From assembly GCF_009708005.2 (NCBI RefSeq), contig NZ_CP052757.1:3720001-3784000 (forward strand): a stretch of 64,000 bases of DNA. The letters run 5' to 3'. The notes under the pieces were generated by a model. It ran no database searches. It worked only from the letters and a program-made list of their open reading frames with translations, and had not been told where the DNA came from. Position numbers and translations under genes: made by a program. The DNA is from Cellulosimicrobium protaetiae. GTDB taxonomy: Bacteria; Actinomycetota; Actinomycetes; Actinomycetales; Cellulomonadaceae. Numbering within the stretch: position 1 is the stretch's first letter; each line of letters begins with the position of its first letter. Positions 33,930 through 43,243 of this stretch are shown here, piece by piece.

Positions 33930-35270
33930 ATGACGACCGCGACCGTGTCCCCCCGGCCCGGCGCCGACGAGCGCCTCGCCCGGCTCATCCGGATCCCGAC
34001 GGTGTCCGCCGAGCTGGAGCAGCGCGGGCTCGCGCCCTTCGACGAGCTCGTCGACCTCCTGAGCGAGCTGTACCCCCTCGTCCACGAGCACCTCGAGCGC
34101 GAGCGCATCACCGACCTCGGGCTGCTCTACCGCTGGCGGGGGCGATCCGACGAGGCACCGGTCGTGCTCATGGCGCACTACGACGTCGTCCCGGTCGACG
34201 AGAGCGACGACTGGACCTACCCACCCTTCGAGGGGCGCGTCGCCGACGGCTGGGTGCACGGGCGCGGTGCGCTCGACGACAAGGGGCCGCTCGTCGTCGT
34301 GCTCGAGGCGGTCGAGAACCTGCTCGCGGCGGGCTTCACGCCCGCGCGCGACGTCTACCTGTCGTTCGGGGGCAACGAGGAGTCGCACGGCGCGGCCGCC
34401 GCCGCGATCGCGGCGACGCTGCACGAGCGGGGCGTGATCCCATGGCTCGTGCTCGACGAGGGCGGGGCGGTCACGGACTCCCCGCTCCCCCTCGTCCCCG
34501 GGAGCGCCGCGATGATCGGCGTCGGCGAGAAGGGCGTGCTCACGCTGCGCCTCACCGCGCGCGGCGAGGGCGGCCACGCCTCCGCCCCGCCCACGACGAC
34601 AGCGGTCCGGCGGGTCGCGCGCGCCGTCGAGCGCCTCGGTCCGCGCACCTTCCCCGCGCGCACGCCCGTCGCGATCTCGCGCATGCTCCGCCTGTTCTCC
34701 GACCGCGCGACCGGACCGGCCCGCACCGCGCTGCGCGCCCTGGCCGCCGCCCCTCCCGTGTCGGCGCAGACCTTCGCCGCGATGGGCGGCGAGGCCGCCG
34801 CGATCGTCCGCACGACCGTCGCGCCCACGATGCTCTCCGGCGGCACGGCCGCGAACGTGCTGCCGTCGCAGGCGTCCGCGACCGTCAACCTGCGGATCGC
34901 GCTCGGCGAGACCGTCGCGGGCACCGTCGAGCGCGTGCGTCGGCGCGTGGACGACCCGCAGGTCGAGATCGAGGTCGTCGAGGGCAGCGAGCCCTCGCCC
35001 GAGTCCCCCGTCGACGACGAGCGGTTCGCCCTCCTCGCCGCGTGCGTCGGCGTCTCGCACCCCGACGCGCTGCCCGCCCCGTACATCACGATGCAGGCGA
35101 CCGACGCGCGGCACTTCCACCGGTTCGCGCCCGCGGTCTACCGGTTCGCGCCGCTCGCGATGTCCGCCGAGCTGCGCGCGACCATCCACGGCGTCGACGA
35201 GCGCGTCGAGGTCGCCGAGCTCGAGCGGGGCGAGCGGTTCCACCGGGCCCTCCTCGAGCGGCTACCCTGA
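33930..35270 (+). CDS. M20/M25/M40 family metallopeptidase
   Basis: A 446-residue cytosolic zinc peptidase or amidohydrolase. Metal-ligand and catalytic motifs are in order: VVLMAHYDVVPVD with the first His and Asp, GRGALDDKGPL with the bridging Asp, GGNEESHG with the catalytic Glu pair, and a C-terminal ATIHGVDERV His. The dimerisation domain lies between (GKGVLTLRLTARGEGGHAS). Relatives cleave dipeptides, carnosine-like substrates or acylated amino acids; the true substrate is uncertain. The ATG at 33930 is chosen over 33924: TAAGGT (33,918-33,923) is 6 nt upstream, suggesting a leaderless transcript. Confidence 0.88.
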   Translation: MTTATVSPRPGADERLARLIRIPTVSAELEQRGLAPFDELVDLLSELYPLVHEHLERERITDLGLLYRWRGRSDEAPVVLMAHYDVVPVDESDDWTYPPFEGRVADGWVHGRGALDDKGPLVVVLEAVENLLAAGFTPARDVYLSFGGNEESHGAAAAAIAATLHERGVIPWLVLDEGGAVTDSPLPLVPGSAAMIGVGEKGVLTLRLTARGEGGHASAPPTTTAVRRVARAVERLGPRTFPARTPVAISRMLRLFSDRATGPARTALRALAAAPPVSAQTFAAMGGEAAAIVRTTVAPTMLSGGTAANVLPSQASATVNLRIALGETVAGTVERVRRRVDDPQVEIEVVEGSEPSPESPVDDERFALLAACVGVSHPDALPAPYITMQATDARHFHRFAPAVYRFAPLAMSAELRATIHGVDERVEVAELERGERFHRALLERLP

Positions 35271-35329
35271 CGCTCCCCCACCTCCGGGGCGCGCGACGAC
35301 GCGCGCCTCCCCACGCAGAAGGAGCAGCG

Positions 35330-36820
35330 ATGGCTCGCTCGCTCACCGGGCGCCTCGCGGGTTCTACCCTCGCCGGCGTCGTCGGGTTCCTCGCCTTCGT
35401 CGAGCTGACGAGCGGCGTCCTCCAGGGCTACTACACGCCGATGCTCACGGACATCGCGCGGCACCTCGGCGTGCACGACGCCGACGTGAACTGGCTCGAG
35501 GGCTCCCAACTCATGCTGTCGGCCCTCGTCGTGCCCGCGCTGGCGAAGCTCGGCGACATGGTCGGGCACCGCCGCATCCTCCTGTGGTCGACTGCGGTCA
35601 CCGCGGCCGCGTCGCTCGTCCTGCCGTTCACGGACTCGTTCGCGGTGTTCCTCGTCGCGTGGGCCGTGCAGGGGTTCTACGTCGTGTGGCTGCCGCTGGA
35701 GATCGCGCTCGTGTGGTCGCGCGCGCGGCGCCTGGCGAACCCGGCCGCCGTCACCGCGCGGGCCGCGGGCATCCTCGTCGCGGCGCTCGAGACCGGCGCG
35801 ATCCTCGGCGCGCTCGCGGGCGGTGCGCTGGTCGACGCGCTGCCGCTGCGGGTCGTCCTCCTGGTGCCCACGCTGCTCGTGGTGGTGTGCTTCGTCGTCG
35901 TGCTCCTGGGGGTGAAGGAGTCGCCCGACCCTGCGGGCGGGCGCTTCGACACCGTCGGCCTCGTGCTCGTCTCGCTCGCGCTCCTCGCGCTCACGGGCGG
36001 CCTCAGCCTGCTGCGCCTCGAGGGAGTGGTCGCGTTCGCGCCGTGGGCGCTCGTGGTGCTCGGCGTCGCGCTGCTGTGGCCGTTCGCCCGGTGGGAGCTG
36101 CGCCAGGACGACCCGCTCGTCGACGTGCGCATGTTCCGCTCCCCCACGCTCGGCCCGGTGTTCCTCACGGCCGGCCTGTTCGGCGTCTCCGTGCTCGGCG
36201 CCCAGGCACCGCTGTCCACGTTCGCCCGCACCGACCCCGCCGAGCACGGGTACGGGCTCGGCACGACCGGCTTCCAGACGTCCCTCCTCATCGGCGTCTA
36301 CCTGGTCGGCATGATCGTCGGCGCGCTCTCCTACCCCCGCGTCGCCCGCCGCGCGACGCCGCGCCTCACCCTGGTCGGTGCGTCCACCCTCGTGGGCGTG
36401 GGCTTCCTGCTCTTCCTGCCGTTCCACGGGACGTACGCGAACGTGCTCACCAACATGGTCGTCGTCGGACTCGGCTCCGGCGCGCTCGTCGCCGCGCTGC
36501 CTGCCGCAGCGGCCGCCGCCGCACCCCCGACGCTCACCGGCGTCGCGACCGGCCTCACGAACTCCGTCAAGACCGTCGGCGGGGCGATCGCGTCGTGCGT
36601 CTTCGGCATCGCGCTCGCCGGTGCCGCGCTCCAGGGCGGCGCGACCGAGAGCACGGCAGGATCGTTCGGCGGGTACGTCACCGTCTGGGTCGTGTGCGGC
36701 ACGACGGCGCTCGTCGCCGCCGTCCTCCTCCTCGCCGTCGTCCCGCGCCAGGCCTTCACCGACCCCGCCGCCACGGCCCCCACCGAGGGCACCCCCACGG
36801 TCCCCACCCCGACCGCCTGA
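35330..36820 (+). CDS. MFS transporter, DHA2-like
   Basis: A 496-residue membrane protein with about 14 hydrophobic segments. It has LAKLGDMVGHRRILLWSTAV (MFS motif A), a central loop FARWELRQDDPLVDVRMFRSPTLG typical of the DHA2/EmrB drug-resistance group, and a Pro/Thr-rich tail. The substrate is unknown. The ATG at 35330 has AGAAGGAG about 6 nt upstream. It lies 59 bases after the peptidase gene and may be cotranscribed. Its stop codon is followed within 8 nt by a run of about 21-bp repeats. Confidence 0.84.
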   Translation: MARSLTGRLAGSTLAGVVGFLAFVELTSGVLQGYYTPMLTDIARHLGVHDADVNWLEGSQLMLSALVVPALAKLGDMVGHRRILLWSTAVTAAASLVLPFTDSFAVFLVAWAVQGFYVVWLPLEIALVWSRARRLANPAAVTARAAGILVAALETGAILGALAGGALVDALPLRVVLLVPTLLVVVCFVVVLLGVKESPDPAGGRFDTVGLVLVSLALLALTGGLSLLRLEGVVAFAPWALVVLGVALLWPFARWELRQDDPLVDVRMFRSPTLGPVFLTAGLFGVSVLGAQAPLSTFARTDPAEHGYGLGTTGFQTSLLIGVYLVGMIVGALSYPRVARRATPRLTLVGASTLVGVGFLLFLPFHGTYANVLTNMVVVGLGSGALVAALPAAAAAAAPPTLTGVATGLTNSVKTVGGAIASCVFGIALAGAALQGGATESTAGSFGGYVTVWVVCGTTALVAAVLLLAVVPRQAFTDPAATAPTEGTPTVPTPTA

Positions 36821-36827
36821 CACCCGC

Positions 36828-36932
36828 CGAGACAGAACCCTCGTTCGGCCGAAGGAGAACCTGGTCGCGCGAGATAGAACCCTGGTCGGCCGAAGTAGAA
36901 CCGCGGTCACGCGAGGTAGAACGCTGGTTCTT
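36828..36932 (+). repeat. Five about 21-bp tandem repeats after the MFS gene
   Basis: Units of 20-22 bp start at 36828, 36850, 36870, 36891 and 36912, each close to CGAGGTAGAACCCTGG followed by TCGGC or TCACG. The array begins 8 nt after the TGA of the upstream gene and reads in the gene's sense direction. Same family as 11,900-11,987 and 37,547-37,630. Confidence 0.85.
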
Positions 36933-36961
36933 GTGCTCGACGGCGTGTGGTTGCGTTGGGT

Positions 36962-37061
36962 GGTCGGGGTGGGTGGTGGTGCCGCGTCTACCATCCGCCG
37001 CTCGTTCCTCGCGGCTCCCGCCAGGCCCAGCCACGACGCGGCACCACCACCCACCCCGACC
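36962..37061 (-). ncRNA. Core-and-arms structured element, copy 2
   Basis: Perfect 27-bp arms (36,962-36,988 and 37,035-37,061) enclose a 46-nt core read on the minus strand. It matches copy 1 and copy 3: GTGGCTGGGCCTGGCGGGAG, mini-stem GCCGC/GCGGC around GAGGAACGA, and GCGGATGGTA. The arms, rich in GGTGGTGGT, share nothing with those of the other copies apart from the constant GTC/GAC next to the core. It lies between convergent genes, flanked by 21-bp repeats. Confidence 0.65.
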
Positions 37062-37405
37062 TGCTCCGTCGCGCCCTCGGCGTCGCTCACCCGGGCGACC
37101 GCCCGCGGTGTCGGTCGTGCGATCCAGGTCGCCGTCGCCGCATCCGGAATCGGCACGACACCTGGCCCCACCGCCCCGGACCGTGTCCCGCACCGCCGCA
37201 CCGCCGCGCCGCAGCTGGGGATCGTGGGTGGCGTCGCGGTCGCGACGCGACCTGGTCGTCGCGACTTCGCGCCGAGTCGTCGCGCCATCACGCCGAACAG
37301 GTGGTCTGGGTTCGTCCTGTCTGCCTGACGAGCCACGGTCGCCTGTTCGGCCTGCCACGATCGCCTGGTCGGCCGCCGCCGTGCCATGGCGGGATGACGG
37401 CCGAG

Positions 37406-37518
37406 CGGTGGGGGTGGGCTCGGATGCGAAGGGGCGTCAGAGCGGCGCTCCTCAGACCCACGGCCGAGGGACCGGGGTGATGGCGCCGCAGCCCCGAGCA
37501 CCGAGGCCGCCCCCACCG
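37406..37518. repeat. Imperfect large inverted repeat
   Basis: Arms 37,406-37,423 and 37,501-37,518 pair at 16 of 18 positions. Further pairing is possible inside (GGGGC and GCGGCGC blocks), leaving a central loop of about 34 nt. The core motif of the other structured elements is absent. It could be a decayed relative or simply a terminator of the DUF6350 gene. Confidence 0.45.
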
Positions 37519-37546
37519 CGGACCCGACCCCGCGGGTCCGAGACCC

Positions 37547-37630
37547 GACCAGGGTTCTACCTCGGCAGACCAGAGTTCTACCTCGCGCGACCACGGTTCT
37601 GCCTCGCGCGACCAGAGTTCTACCTCGGCG
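37547..37630 (-). repeat. Four 21-bp tandem repeats overlapping the DUF6350 stop codon
   Basis: Four exact 21-bp steps start at 37547, 37568, 37589 and 37610. On the minus strand each reads close to CGAGGTAGAACTCTGGTC. The unit nearest the gene contains the TAG stop (37,620-37,622) and encodes the last residues of DUF6350, so the repeat has grown into, or supplied, the gene end. Same family and same gene-relative orientation as the other two arrays. Confidence 0.85.
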
Positions 37631-38903
37631 GTCGGGCCTCGTCGTCGAGGGGGTCGGCGTGGCGGCGGCCCAGGACGTCGAGCCGTGCCCAGAGGATCGC
37701 GAGCGCGGCACCGCCGCCGATCTCGGCCGCGGCGAGCGCGCCGACGACGAGCGCGTCGGCTCCGACGACCTCGAGCCGCCCGGGCCCGACCGCTCCGCCG
37801 GCGAGCCAGCTCACGAGCCCGACGAGCAGCCCCGCGCCCACCGCGACCCCGGCGACGGCGAGGCCGACGTCGAGCCACCGGACGTCGTCGTCCGGGTGCG
37901 TGCGGGTCACGTCGCGCAGGCGGCGCCACACGAACGTCCCTGCCACGACGCCGAACGCGACGACGACGGCCGGCACCCAGGGGGTCAGGGAGTTGGTCCA
38001 GTCGTCGCCGGGCAGGGCACCGAGCATCGGGATCGCCGGCAGGGCGCCGGGCTCCGAGCCGGTCGGGGCGAACGCGCTGCCCTCGCCGACGGCGAACCCG
38101 GGACCGACGAGCCACGCCCCCGCCCAGGCCACGAGGTTCGGGAGGACGGCGAGCTGCGCGAGCGCGAGGACGATCCCGCCGACGGTCCCGGGGACGAGGC
38201 CCGCGACGATGTCGCCCGACGTCGCGCGCCCGGCGACGAGCCAGGCCCCGACGACGACCGCGGAGGCGCCCGCCAGCAGGCTCGTGCCCAGCAGGCCGCC
38301 GCGCAGGCCCAGCCGCACCGACGGCGGGAGCCACCGGTCGAGCCGCTGTGTGAGGTCGCCGACGAACGGCGCGTCCGGCCGCGCGAGGATCCCGGCCCCG
38401 AGGCCGAGACCGCCGACGACGGCGCCCCCGACGACGGCGACGCCGAGGCCCCACAGGGGGGTCGACCCGGCGAGCAGGGCGACGCCCAGCGTCGCGAGCG
38501 CGTAGGTCACGGTGCCCGCGACCCACGCGGACGTCGTCGTGTGCGCGGAGCGGCGCGCGGACGCGAAGCAGCAGAACAGCGCGAGCGCGGTGAGCCCGAG
38601 CGGGACGAGCGTGACGGTCGTGCCGCTCGCGACGAGGGGGACCCCGTGGCCGAGGAGCCAGAAGCCCGCCGCGATCGTCACGGACTGTCCCCACCCACCG
38701 CCCTCTGACGTCCCCGTCGAGGACGCGAGGAAGGCCACGACCCCGGGCAGCACGACGACCGCGAGGGAGAGCGCGAGCGCCTGGAGCGCGGCGAGCACGC
38801 CCGACGGTCCGCGCCGGACCACGACCGGTGCGGGGGCCGGGCTGCCGTCCACGGTGCGCGTGCGCGCACCACGCGTCGTGCTGGTGGTGCTCATGGTGCC
38901 CAT
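37620..38903 (-). CDS. DUF6350 family multi-pass membrane protein
   Basis: A 427-residue integral membrane protein with about 11 hydrophobic helices rich in Gly, Ala and Val. A cytoplasmic N-terminus of about 30 Thr/Arg-rich residues precedes the first helix, and a charged C-terminus ends in EARPPR, the last residues being encoded by a tandem-repeat unit. The length, helix pattern and usual actinobacterial location beside sucCD and purN support the DUF6350 assignment; here sucD lies 2 kb away and purN 5 kb. No function is known. ATG 38903 is used; an in-frame ATG at 38894 is a credible alternative. Confidence 0.75.
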   Translation of the reverse strand: MGTMSTTSTTRGARTRTVDGSPAPAPVVVRRGPSGVLAALQALALSLAVVVLPGVVAFLASSTGTSEGGGWGQSVTIAAGFWLLGHGVPLVASGTTVTLVPLGLTALALFCCFASARRSAHTTTSAWVAGTVTYALATLGVALLAGSTPLWGLGVAVVGGAVVGGLGLGAGILARPDAPFVGDLTQRLDRWLPPSVRLGLRGGLLGTSLLAGASAVVVGAWLVAGRATSGDIVAGLVPGTVGGIVLALAQLAVLPNLVAWAGAWLVGPGFAVGEGSAFAPTGSEPGALPAIPMLGALPGDDWTNSLTPWVPAVVVAFGVVAGTFVWRRLRDVTRTHPDDDVRWLDVGLAVAGVAVGAGLLVGLVSWLAGGAVGPGRLEVVGADALVVGALAAAEIGGGAALAILWARLDVLGRRHADPLDDEARPPR

Positions 38904-38975
38904 CGTCGTCGATCGAGTGGTCGGTACGTGGCATTCGCCCCGGCGCGCCAGCCTACCCGCGCCTACGATCGGTCC

Positions 38976-39821
38976 ATGACGACGTCGCCCGCCCCGACCG
39001 CGTTCGTGCTCGGGGGTGGCGGGGTGCGCGGTGCGGTCCAGATCGGCATGCTGCGAGCCCTCCTGGAGCGGGGCATCGCGCCGGACCTCGTCGTCGGCAC
39101 GTCGATCGGCGCGATCAACGGGGCGGCCCTCGCCGCTGACCCGACGCTCGCCGTCGTCCCCCGTCTCGAGTCCGCCTGGTCCTCACCCGCCGCGGCGCAG
39201 GTCTACGGCGAGGCCTGGTACCGGCAGGTGCGCCGCCTCGCGACGACACGCACCCACCTCGCCAGCCCGGCGCCTCTGCGCGCGCTCCTGCGCCAGGTGC
39301 TGGGCGCGCGCGCGACGTTCGCCGACCTCGACGTGCCGCTCGTCGTCGCCGCGGCGTCGATCGAGCGAGCGGCGGAGCGCTGGTTCAGCGAGGGCCCGCT
39401 CGTGGACGCCGTGCTCGCGTCGGCGTCCGTCCCCGGCGCGCTCCCGCCGACGCGCATCGGGGACGAGCACTACGTCGACGGCGGGGTGGTCTCCTCCATC
39501 CCGCTGGGCGAGGCGGTACGACGCGGCGCGCGCACGGTCTGGGTGCTCCAGGTCGGGCGGATCGAGGAGCCGCTACGACCCCCGCGGACCGCGGTCGAGG
39601 TCGCGAAGGTGACGTTCGAGATCGCCCGGCGGCACCGATTCGCCCGCGAGCTCGCCGAGGTGCCCGACGACGTGACCGTCCACGTCCTGCCCAGCGGCGG
39701 GCCGCTGCCCGGTGACGACCGGCTCTCCTCGTCGCGCCGCCTCGACACGACCCGTGCCCGCGCGTCGTCGTCGTACGCCGCGTCCCGCCGCTACCTGGAG
39801 GACCTGGGGGGCGACGCGTGA
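38976..39821 (+). CDS. Patatin-like phospholipase
   Basis: A 281-residue serine lipase of the patatin fold. The oxyanion loop GGGGVRGAVQIG near residues 13-24, the nucleophile elbow GTSIG near residue 43 and the catalytic DGG (YVDGGVV) form the expected Ser-Asp dyad. The length fits small bacterial RssA-type proteins. It probably hydrolyses acyl chains from phospholipids. ATG 38976 is preferred because TACGAT (38,964-38,969) lies 6 nt upstream, suggesting a leaderless transcript. Its stop overlaps the start of an acyltransferase gene by four bases (GTGA), so deacylation and reacylation of lipids may be coupled. Confidence 0.9.
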   Translation: MTTSPAPTAFVLGGGGVRGAVQIGMLRALLERGIAPDLVVGTSIGAINGAALAADPTLAVVPRLESAWSSPAAAQVYGEAWYRQVRRLATTRTHLASPAPLRALLRQVLGARATFADLDVPLVVAAASIERAAERWFSEGPLVDAVLASASVPGALPPTRIGDEHYVDGGVVSSIPLGEAVRRGARTVWVLQVGRIEEPLRPPRTAVEVAKVTFEIARRHRFARELAEVPDDVTVHVLPSGGPLPGDDRLSSSRRLDTTRARASSSYAASRRYLEDLGGDA

Positions 39822-40885
39822 ACGTCGCTCCCCCACCACGGTGGGTCCGCCGGCTGCTCCTCGCGCCGGCCGTCGTCGTCCTGGCGGTGCTGCTCGTCCC
39901 GACGAGCCTCATGCTCGTGCTCCTCGTAGGCGGGATCGTGAGCTGGGCGCTGCCCGGGAGGCTCCGGGCGCCGCGCGTGCTGTGGCTGGTGAGCTTCTAC
40001 GTCGTGTGGGACGCCGTCGCGCTGGTCGCGCTGTTCGGGCTCTGGGTGGGGTCGGGGTTCGGGTGGGCGCTGGACCGTCCGGGCTTCCGGCGCGCGCACG
40101 TCCGGCTCGCGGGCGCGATGCTGTCGGTGCTGTTCTGGCAGGTGCGCTGGACGCTCCGGCTGCAGATCGACGCCGACCTGAGCGAGGCGGGCGGTCTGGA
40201 CGGCGCCCCGATGCTCGTCGTGAGCCGGCACGCGGGGCCCGGGGACTCGTTCGTCCTCATGGACCGGATCCTCAACACGGCGCGGCGCGAGCCCCGGGTC
40301 GTGCTCAAGGACACGCTGCAGTGGGACCCGGCGATCGACGTGCTGCTGCACCGGATCCCGTCGTACTTCGTCGTGCCGCGCTCGCGCCGGCGGCCGGGGG
40401 CGCCCACCGGCACCGAGGCCGTGACCGCGCTCGCGACCGGTCTCGCGCCGGACTCCGCGGTGCTGCTGTTCCCCGAGGGCGGGAACGTCACCCCGCGGCG
40501 GCGTGACGCGCGCATCGCCGCCCTCCGGGCCGCGGGCGAGGACGACCTCGCCGAGCTCGCCGTCACGATGCCGCACGTCATGGCGCCGCACGTGGGCGGC
40601 TTCCTCGCCGCGCTCGACGCGACCCCGACGACGGGCGTCGCGGTCGTGGCGCACACGGGTCTCGAGCGCCTGGTCGCCCCGCGGGACATCTGGCGCGAGC
40701 TGCCGATGGACAAGCGCCTGACGCTCAAGGTGTGGTCCACGCCCCGCGCGGACCTGCCGAGCGGCGACGAGGAGCGTGCCGCGTGGCTCTACGCCCAGTG
40801 GGTCCGGCTCGACGCGTGGCTCGCCGCCGCCGGCGCTCCCACCGCGTCGCCGGCGCGGCCCGGGCGACGCGGACCCACCCCCTGA
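39818..40885 (+). CDS. Membrane acyltransferase, PlsC/LPLAT type
   Basis: A 355-residue protein with two or three N-terminal membrane helices (residues about 12-75), followed by an acyltransferase domain. The catalytic HX4D motif is seen in SRHAGPGDSF, and the acyl-acceptor motif in LLFPEGGNVTPRRR. It likely transfers fatty acyl groups to lysophospholipid or glycerol-phosphate. The GTG start overlaps the patatin stop, a tight translational coupling. The Ala/Pro/Gly-rich tail is non-conserved. A strong bidirectional hairpin follows. Confidence 0.86.
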   Translation: MNVAPPPRWVRRLLLAPAVVVLAVLLVPTSLMLVLLVGGIVSWALPGRLRAPRVLWLVSFYVVWDAVALVALFGLWVGSGFGWALDRPGFRRAHVRLAGAMLSVLFWQVRWTLRLQIDADLSEAGGLDGAPMLVVSRHAGPGDSFVLMDRILNTARREPRVVLKDTLQWDPAIDVLLHRIPSYFVVPRSRRRPGAPTGTEAVTALATGLAPDSAVLLFPEGGNVTPRRRDARIAALRAAGEDDLAELAVTMPHVMAPHVGGFLAALDATPTTGVAVVAHTGLERLVAPRDIWRELPMDKRLTLKVWSTPRADLPSGDEERAAWLYAQWVRLDAWLAAAGAPTASPARPGRRGPTP

Positions 40886-40896
40886 GGGGTGCACGC

Positions 40897-40936
40897 ACGA
40901 CGCCCCGCGGCCGGAGGTCCGGCCGCGGGGCGTCGT
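40897..40936. terminator. Bidirectional hairpin between acyltransferase and sucD
   Basis: Arms 40,897-40,914 and 40,919-40,936 are perfectly complementary over 18 bp with an AGGT loop. It lies between the convergent genes, 12 bases past the acyltransferase stop and 35 bases past the sucD stop. Confidence 0.9.
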
Positions 40937-40970
40937 CGGTGCTCGAGGCACCGTGGTCGTGCACCCTGGG

Positions 40971-41861
<891 letters not shown>

Positions 41862-41898
41862 GGTGTTCTCTGTCTCAGCTTTCCGCGTCTTCGGGCGA

Positions 41899-43068
41899 TC
41901 AGGCGTTGGCCAGCTCGGCAGCCTTGTCGGCGCCGCCGTCCATGGTCTCGGCGAGCGTCACGAGCGGGTGGTTCGCCTCGCGCAGGATCGCGCGGCCGAG
42001 GTCCACGTTGTTGCCGTCGAGGCGCACGACGAGCGGCTTGGAGGCCTCGTCGCCGAGGATCTCGAGCGCGCCGACGATGCCCTTGGCGACCTCGTCGCAC
42101 GCGGTGATGCCGCCGAAGACGTTGACGAACACCGACTTGACCTGCGGGTCGTTGAGGATGACGTCGAGGCCGTTCGCCATGACCTGCGCGTTGGCGCCGC
42201 CGCCGATGTCGAGGAAGTTGGCCGGCTTCACGCCGCCGTGCGCCTCACCGGCGTACGCGACGACGTCGAGCGTGCTCATGACGAGCCCCGCCCCGTTGCC
42301 GATGATGCCGACCTCGCCGTCGAGCTTGACGTAGTTGAGGCCGTTCGCCTTGGCCTTGGCCTCGAGCGGGTCGGTCGACTCCTTGTCCTCCAGCGCCTCG
42401 TGGTCCGGGTGACGGACCTCCGACGCGTTGTCGTCGAGCGTGACCTTGCCGTCGAGCGCGATGATCGACCCGTCCTCGGTGCGGACGAGCGGGTTCACCT
42501 CGACGAGCGTCGCGTCCTCCGCCGTGAAGACGGTCCAGAGCTTCCGGATGACCGCCGCGACCGGGGCCTTGAGCTCCTCGGCGAAGCCCGCGGTGTCGAC
42601 GATCTCCTGCGCCTTGGCCTCGTCGATCCCCACGATCGGGTCGACGGCGACCTTGGCGAGCGCCTCGGGGCGCTCGACCGCGAGCTGCTCGATCTCCATG
42701 CCGCCCTCGACGGAGCACATCGCGAGGTAGTTGCGGTTCGACCGGTCCAGCAGCACCGAGAAGTAGAACTCCTCGGCGATCTTGGCGCCCTGGGCGACCA
42801 TGACGCGGTGGACCGTGTGGCCCTTGATGTCCATGCCGAGGATCTCGGACGCCTTCTCGGCGGTCTCCTCGGGCGAGTGGGCGAGCTTGACGCCGCCGGC
42901 CTTGCCGCGGCCGCCGGTCTTCACCTGGGCCTTGACGACGACGGTCCCGCCGCCGAGCTTCTCTGCGCCTGCGCGAGCCTCGTCGGGCGTCGTCGCGACG
43001 ACCCCGCCCAGCACGGGCACGCCGTGCTTCTCGAAGATGTCACGCGCCTGGTATTCGAACAGGTCCAC
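41899..43068 (-). CDS. sucC: Succinyl-CoA synthetase beta subunit
   Basis: A 389-residue ATP-grasp subunit. It has the [20 protein letters not shown]-terminus, [20 protein letters not shown] in the nucleotide site, [43 protein letters not shown] and [16 protein letters not shown]. The GTG at 43068 is chosen because GGAAGGA lies 9 nt upstream and the conserved N-terminus begins there. The open frame extends 13 codons further without conservation. A palindromic motif shared with icd lies about 50 bases before this start. Confidence 0.96.
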   Translation of the reverse strand: MDLFEYQARDIFEKHGVPVLGGVVATTPDEARAGAEKLGGGTVVVKAQVKTGGRGKAGGVKLAHSPEETAEKASEILGMDIKGHTVHRVMVAQGAKIAEEFYFSVLLDRSNRNYLAMCSVEGGMEIEQLAVERPEALAKVAVDPIVGIDEAKAQEIVDTAGFAEELKAPVAAVIRKLWTVFTAEDATLVEVNPLVRTEDGSIIALDGKVTLDDNASEVRHPDHEALEDKESTDPLEAKAKANGLNYVKLDGEVGIIGNGAGLVMSTLDVVAYAGEAHGGVKPANFLDIGGGANAQVMANGLDVILNDPQVKSVFVNVFGGITACDEVAKGIVGALEILGDEASKPLVVRLDGNNVDLGRAILREANHPLVTLAETMDGGADKAAELANA

Positions 43069-43111
43069 CCTGCTGCGTCCTTCCGTCTGATGCGCCGTGT
43101 GCGGCATGACC

Positions 43112-43146
43112 GATGTCTCGACATCAAGACATCCCCGTACAGGGTA
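43112..43146 (-). promoter_or_regulatory. sucC promoter with palindromic TCA-gene motif
   Basis: TCTCGACATCAAGA (43,116-43,129) matches the icd-upstream motif at 13 of 14 bases. Here it is nested in a larger inverted repeat with arms GATGTCT (43,112-43,118) and AGACATC (43,127-43,133). On the minus strand TACCCT lies just upstream of it (43,141-43,146), placing the motif at about the transcription start, where a repressor could block initiation. Confidence 0.6.
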
Positions 43147-43243
43147 GCCCGGGAAGGCGGGGGCTCCTATCGCTCGGTGGCACCCGACGGCGGCCGCCGC
43201 GTGTTCCGTTGGTCACGCGGCGTCCTGCGCGGGCGGTGCGCGG

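Larger units (their letters stand above)
36821..37619. other. 800-base repeat island between convergent MFS and DUF6350 genes
   Basis: No believable gene is present. The island holds, in order: five sense-oriented 21-bp repeats (36,828-36,932), a core-and-arms element (36,962-37,061), an unremarkable GC-rich stretch, two short tandem pairs (37,256-37,297 in 21-bp steps; about 37,331-37,376 in 22-bp steps), an imperfect large inverted repeat (37,406-37,518), and four 21-bp repeats in the opposite orientation (37,547-37,630). The two flanking arrays are inverted relative to each other. Confidence 0.85.

Noticed and set aside
37547-37630. Possible CRISPR array or coding repeat
   Set aside because: The 21-bp units are contiguous without spacers; the heptad-like peptide they encode in one frame has no start or ribosome site and lies beyond real genes.
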